Source of the DNA: an uncultured Eubacteriales bacterium
GTDB lineage: Bacteria > Bacillota > Clostridia > Lachnospirales > Lachnospiraceae
Assembly: GCA_900315305.1 (NCBI GenBank)
Contig: OMYS01000019.1
Location: 1 to 33,440, forward strand
DNA: 33,440 nucleotides
Reading direction: 5' to 3'
The translations under genes and the position numbers were made by a program. The notes under the pieces are model-generated. The model searched no databases. It was not told the origin of the DNA and saw only the letters and a program-made list of their open reading frames with translations. Shown in pieces: positions 30,023-33,440 of the stretch. Each line of letters starts with the position of its first letter. The stretch's first letter is position 1.

Positions 30023-32734
30023 ATGAAAAATGCAATGCCAGCCGTCAGCAGACGGGAGCAGACTAACCGCGGCCGCTCGGAGCGCCTCGCGGAGGAGGGC
30101 ATGGTCCTTCTGAAGAATAATGGCGTCCTGCCGCTTGAGCCGGGAAAGATCGCGCTGTTTGGAAATGGCGCGCGGCACACGGTGATCGGCGGGACCGGAT
30201 CGGGATCAGTCAACGTGCGCGACAGCATTAATATTGAGGAGGGCCTTTGCCATGCCGGCTTTACGATTATGTCTTCGCGCTGGCTTGACCGCTATGACCG
30301 GTACTGCGCGGAGCAGAAGGAGGCGTATGCGGCCCCGCTCCGGAAGGCGATTCAGAGCGGCGACGGCAGTGCCGTGATGCAGCTCTTCACGAATCCCTAC
30401 CGGGAGCCGGCGGCGATTCCGATTGAAAATGAAGACATGGACGAGACAGATGCGGAGACGGCTCTTTATGTCATTTCCCGCGTATCAGGTGAGGGCAGCG
30501 ACCGAAGCTCAGGCAAGGGTGATTACCAGCTGTACGACGAGGAGCTTGAGGCTGTCCGGACATTGGAGGCGCATTACCGGCACCTTGCTGTTATTCTGAA
30601 TACGGGAGGCGTCATGGATCTGACGCCGCTTGAAAGGGATGCGCATGTCGATGCCATCCTTCTCATGAGTCAGGCCGGCTGTGACGGCGGCGACGCGCTT
30701 GGAAGAATTATTTCGGGAGCTGTCACGCCGAGCGGTCATCTGACGGCGACCTGGGCGGGCGCATATGACGCCTATCCCTGCGCGGACACCTTCAGCCATA
30801 TGAACGGAAATGTCGACGACGAGGAGTACCGCGAGGGCATCTATGTCGGCTACCGCTATTTCGACACCTTTGGAAAGGACGTGCTGTACCCGTTCGGCTA
30901 CGGCCTTTCGTATACAGACTTTTCATTTGCTGCGGAGTCGGTCGCGCTGAAGGACAACATCGTGTCTGTGAACGTCCGTGTAAAAAATGAAGGCAGCTCA
31001 TTTGCGGGGAAGGCTGTCGTGCAGGTCTATGTGTCAGCAGTTAGTGCGGCGGATGGACTGAACCGGCCGTATCAGGAGCTGAAGGGCTTTGCGAAGACTG
31101 CGGTTCTTGAGCCTGGTGCCTCGGAGCTCGTGACGGTTCGCATTTCCGTGCGTGACCTTTCCTCATATGATGAAAAAATGCATGCATGGATTCTGTCTGC
31201 CGGATCATATCTGATTCGCGTTGGTGAGCATTCGCGCAGCACAAAGGCAGCGGCGGCTCTTGAAGTCTCTGGAGACGTGATCATTCAGAAAACGTGCGCG
31301 ATACTTAAGGACAGCTGGCCGCTTGAGGAAATCTCACCGGAAGCATGCGGAGCTGGTCGGGATTCTCTGCCTGCAGGTTCTGAGAATATTCCGCACCTTG
31401 TGCTTGGTAAGGAGGACGCAGAACGGCTCACGATGGATGGAAGCACGTGCAGCTCGTCTGACAGTACAGGAAATACGGCTTCCAATTACAGACGGGACCA
31501 TGCTGAAAATGCACGAGAGCTGTCCGATAACTTCGGCAAGGCACAGCGAGCAGCGTGTGCTCCGAAGATAAATGGGGAGACAGACGGAGACAGCGCAGAT
31601 CTGAAAGAGAGCGGAAATGACGAAGTGCTCACGGCAGCGGACGTTCTTGCGGGCCGGGTATCTGTTCAGGACCTTGCCGCTCAGCTCACAACCGAGGAAA
31701 TGGCTACGCTCTGCGTCGGAACCATGCGCGAGGGTGGCGATGCCACGTCCTTCATCGGACAGGCATCCCATGTGACGCCCGGTGCGGCCGGAGACACGTC
31801 TTCGATCCTGAATAAGAGCCGCGGCATCCGAAACCTGGTCATGGCGGATGGCCCTGCCGGGATCCGCATTTCCAAGGTTTATGGGACGGATCAGGACGGA
31901 CACGTCGTGCCAGGCGTCGGAAGCGCGGCTATGCCGGACCTTGACTTTATTCTGCAGCGGGATGAGGCGGAGGCACCGGAGGGCGTGACACTCCATTATC
32001 AGCTCTGCACAGCGATCCCGATCGGAACGATGCTCGCGCAGACCTGGAATCTGGAGATCCTGCGGGATGCGGGTGACCTCGTCGGCGGTGAAATGGAGGA
32101 GTTCGGTATCGATCTGTGGCTTGCGCCCGGTATGAATATTCAGCGGAACCCGCTCTGCGGACGGAATTTCGAGTATTATTCGGAGGACTCGTTCCTGACC
32201 GGTGTCTGCGCGGCCGCGATCACGGAGGGCGCGCAGAGCCATCCGGGCAAGGGCACGACAATCAAGCATTTCGCGTTCAATAATCAAGAGGATAACCGGA
32301 TGCATGTGAATGAGCATGTCTCCGAGCGGGCGGCGCGGGAAATCTATCTGCGCGGCTTTGAGATCGCAGTCCGGCGCGCACAGCCTCTGGCGCTGATGAC
32401 CTCGTACAATCTGGTCGCGGGAACGCATATGGCAAACCGCTGCGACCTTCTGACGGATGTTCTCCGAAAGGAATGGGGCTTCCGCGGCATGATCATGACC
32501 GACTGGGGCACAACGGGCGGCCTTGAAATGGAGCCCGGCAAGGCGTTTAAGTATGGAACGTCCGACCCGGCGCAGTGCATGCACGCGGGAAATGACCTGA
32601 TCATGCCGGGCAAGCAGGCGGACGTCGATGCGATTATTGACGCTGTCCATAACGGTTCGTTGGATGAGCAGGAGCTCAGGGCGTGCGCGGCCCGCATTTT
32701 GAAGACCGTCCTCATCGCAGATTCTGAAAGGTGA
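30023..32734 (+). CDS. glycoside hydrolase family 3 enzyme with permuted domain order
   Basis: A 903-residue cytoplasmic (no signal peptide) GH3 glycosidase in which the usual C-terminal domain comes first. Residues 1-270 form the alpha/beta sandwich domain (SERLAEEGMVLLKNNGVLPL, LLMSQAGCDGGDALGRIISG). About 270-430 is a fibronectin type III-like domain (YPFGYGLSYTDF, KAVVQVYVSA). About 443-533 is a low-complexity Ser/Asp/Glu-rich insert, and 535-903 is the catalytic barrel (GPAGIRISK, KHFAFNNQE, GMIMTDWGTTGG) with the nucleophile D827. The same permuted order is known for Butyrivibrio and Ruminococcus beta-glucosidases. ATG at 30023 is preferred over TTG at 30014, where AAAGGAG leaves only 3 bases. 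It may be a beta-glucosidase, beta-xylosidase or arabinosidase. Confidence 0.9.
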   Translation: MKNAMPAVSRREQTNRGRSERLAEEGMVLLKNNGVLPLEPGKIALFGNGARHTVIGGTGSGSVNVRDSINIEEGLCHAGFTIMSSRWLDRYDRYCAEQKEAYAAPLRKAIQSGDGSAVMQLFTNPYREPAAIPIENEDMDETDAETALYVISRVSGEGSDRSSGKGDYQLYDEELEAVRTLEAHYRHLAVILNTGGVMDLTPLERDAHVDAILLMSQAGCDGGDALGRIISGAVTPSGHLTATWAGAYDAYPCADTFSHMNGNVDDEEYREGIYVGYRYFDTFGKDVLYPFGYGLSYTDFSFAAESVALKDNIVSVNVRVKNEGSSFAGKAVVQVYVSAVSAADGLNRPYQELKGFAKTAVLEPGASELVTVRISVRDLSSYDEKMHAWILSAGSYLIRVGEHSRSTKAAAALEVSGDVIIQKTCAILKDSWPLEEISPEACGAGRDSLPAGSENIPHLVLGKEDAERLTMDGSTCSSSDSTGNTASNYRRDHAENARELSDNFGKAQRAACAPKINGETDGDSADLKESGNDEVLTAADVLAGRVSVQDLAAQLTTEEMATLCVGTMREGGDATSFIGQASHVTPGAAGDTSSILNKSRGIRNLVMADGPAGIRISKVYGTDQDGHVVPGVGSAAMPDLDFILQRDEAEAPEGVTLHYQLCTAIPIGTMLAQTWNLEILRDAGDLVGGEMEEFGIDLWLAPGMNIQRNPLCGRNFEYYSEDSFLTGVCAAAITEGAQSHPGKGTTIKHFAFNNQEDNRMHVNEHVSERAAREIYLRGFEIAVRRAQPLALMTSYNLVAGTHMANRCDLLTDVLRKEWGFRGMIMTDWGTTGGLEMEPGKAFKYGTSDPAQCMHAGNDLIMPGKQADVDAIIDAVHNGSLDEQELRACAARILKTVLIADSER

Positions 32735-32940
32735 ATGCAGCAAGTACACGTGCAGTGTCTGGCGATAAGCCGTTGCTCTGGCTCGGATTCTGATGAGCGT
32801 CAGCTTTCGCTTGTTTTCCCGTGCGTCTTACGATACGCCGCAGCTCTTGGCTCGGATTTCGGATGGATTCTGTAGAGTGAATGATCACTTCCGGGATCCA
32901 TTTAAGATCAAGGCATGGCTGATAAATTATGAAGAAAAAG
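32735..32940. other. gap after GH3 gene with a short direct repeat
   Basis: No convincing gene is seen. The stretch GCTCT-TGGCTCGGATT occurs twice, about 70 bases apart, at roughly 32774 and 32845, each followed by a GGATG- or GATG-like tail. An 85-codon open frame at 32793-33050 has no good ribosome binding site and runs through the terminator, so it is not called. Confidence 0.4.
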
Positions 32941-32975
32941 CAAGTCCCTGCTCATGTCGGCAGGGATTTGTTTTT
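32941..32975 (+). terminator. rho-independent terminator downstream of GH3
   Basis: CAAGTCCCTGC (32941-32951) pairs with GCAGGGATTTG (32960-32970), with one G-T pair and an 8-base loop, followed by TTTTT. It lies about 205 bases after the GH3 stop and is the first good terminator there. Confidence 0.75.
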
Positions 32976-33183
32976 CGGAGCGCTGCTATGTTCTTCTATG
33001 GTATGGAAGCTTCAAGATCGCAGTTCGAGACCTGCACCGGAGCGCATTGATCGCGAGCTGATTCGCTTATGCGGAAATCCTCTGTATCAAAGCTTCGGCA
33101 TAGTGGTTTGTTGCCGACAGAATTGCGGAAATTGCACTAAATGTATTAAAAACAAGAAATCTTGAAAAAATATCAATTTCCTG

Positions 33184-33212
33184 TTGACGCGGCCGGAAAA
33201 CGCTGGTATTAT
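33184..33212 (+). promoter_or_regulatory. upstream promoter (P1) of a probable rRNA operon
   Basis: TTGACG (33184-33189) and TATTAT (33207-33212) are 17 bases apart, preceded by an A/T-rich tract (AAAAAATATCAATTTC) resembling an UP element. Confidence 0.7.
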
Positions 33213-33311
33213 AGCATTCGTTCGCCAAACGGAACACCCTGAACGGTCTCCGGAGCGGACAGGAAGAGAATGAACATTCAGAACTCTTCCAAAAATAAAT
33301 TCAAAAAGCTG

Positions 33312-33340
33312 TTGACAGGAACGGCACGAAGTGATAAGAT
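33312..33340 (+). promoter_or_regulatory. downstream promoter (P2) of a probable rRNA operon
   Basis: TTGACA (33312-33317) and TAAGAT (33335-33340) are 17 bases apart, with an A-rich tract just upstream. Tandem strong promoters about 130 bases apart with the same CATTCGTT start region are typical of rRNA operons. Confidence 0.75.
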
Positions 33341-33344
33341 GTCA

Positions 33345-33440
33345 TTCGTTGTCACGAAAGACAGCAGCACACAGTTCCTTGAAAACTGAACAGTGAAACA
33401 CATACAAAACCCGAACGTTCTAAATCTGCAAAAGAATGCG
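33345..33440 (+). other. 5' leader of a probable rRNA operon
   Basis: After P2 the sequence contains TTCCTTGAAAACTGAACAGT, a stretch commonly found before 16S (and in the 16S-23S spacer) of clostridial rRNA operons, where it belongs to the leader/processing region. The 16S gene itself is not inside the window. Confidence 0.6.

Noticed and set aside
32793..33050. 85-codon plus-strand open frame after GH3
   Set aside because: No good ribosome binding site, no family signal, and it runs through a strong terminator.

Overview
The window looks like a chromosomal segment of an anaerobic, carbohydrate-fermenting Gram-positive bacterium, most likely a Lachnospiraceae-type Clostridium relative. The grounds are strong AAGGAGG ribosome binding sites, sugar ABC transporters with a lipoprotein binding subunit, a B. 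subtilis AraR-like GntR/LacI repressor, a domain-permuted GH3 glycosidase of the kind known from Butyrivibrio/Ruminococcus, and superoxide reductase plus rubrerythrin instead of aerobic defences. Most genes are GC-rich; one island at about 18.88-19.9 kb is clearly AT-rich. No tRNA, CRISPR array, transposase or phage gene was seen.

Layout. (1) 1-5036: a sugar operon with an L-fucose/L-arabinose isomerase-like enzyme (5' end cut by the window), a two-subunit transketolase and an FGGY kinase, closed by a terminator that also holds a remnant of an HxlR regulator. It reads as aldose to ketose to ketose phosphate to transketolase cleavage; the sugar is not known. (2) 5118-7298: a ZIP metal transporter and a MATE exporter. 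(3) 7500-17503: an L-arabinose operon with lipoprotein, permease, double ATPase, second permease, araA, araR and a ribulokinase-like gene. Its promoter region carries several half-sites resembling the AraR operator, and three copies of a roughly 151-bp structured repeat sit in the gaps around araA, araR and araB. araD is absent here. (4) 17590-18778: a YdjM-like membrane protein and a frameshifted gene. (5) 18824-19775: an AT-rich two-gene island on the minus strand, a secreted protein with a Gly/Ala-rich hydrophobic core followed by a 59-residue two-helix membrane protein. (6) 19915-23574, minus strand: LysR regulator, nitrilase, superoxide reductase and rubrerythrin. (7) 23752-25624: an AraC regulator overlapping a PrsW-like membrane protease. 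(8) 25639-29856: an HxlR regulator divergent from a DJ-1/PfpI protein, a nitroreductase and a flavin reductase-like protein, then a ketopantoate reductase-like protein and a flavoredoxin-like protein, together resembling a redox/electrophile response set. (9) 30023-32734: a permuted GH3 glycosidase. (10) 33184-33440: two tandem strong promoters and a leader typical of an rRNA operon whose 16S gene would lie beyond the window.

The most unusual items are the structured repeat family (three full and two partial copies, with compensatory base changes), the AT-rich secreted-protein/small-membrane-protein pair, the isomerase/split-transketolase/kinase pathway of unknown substrate, and an arabinose ATPase with one intact and one degenerate ATP site.
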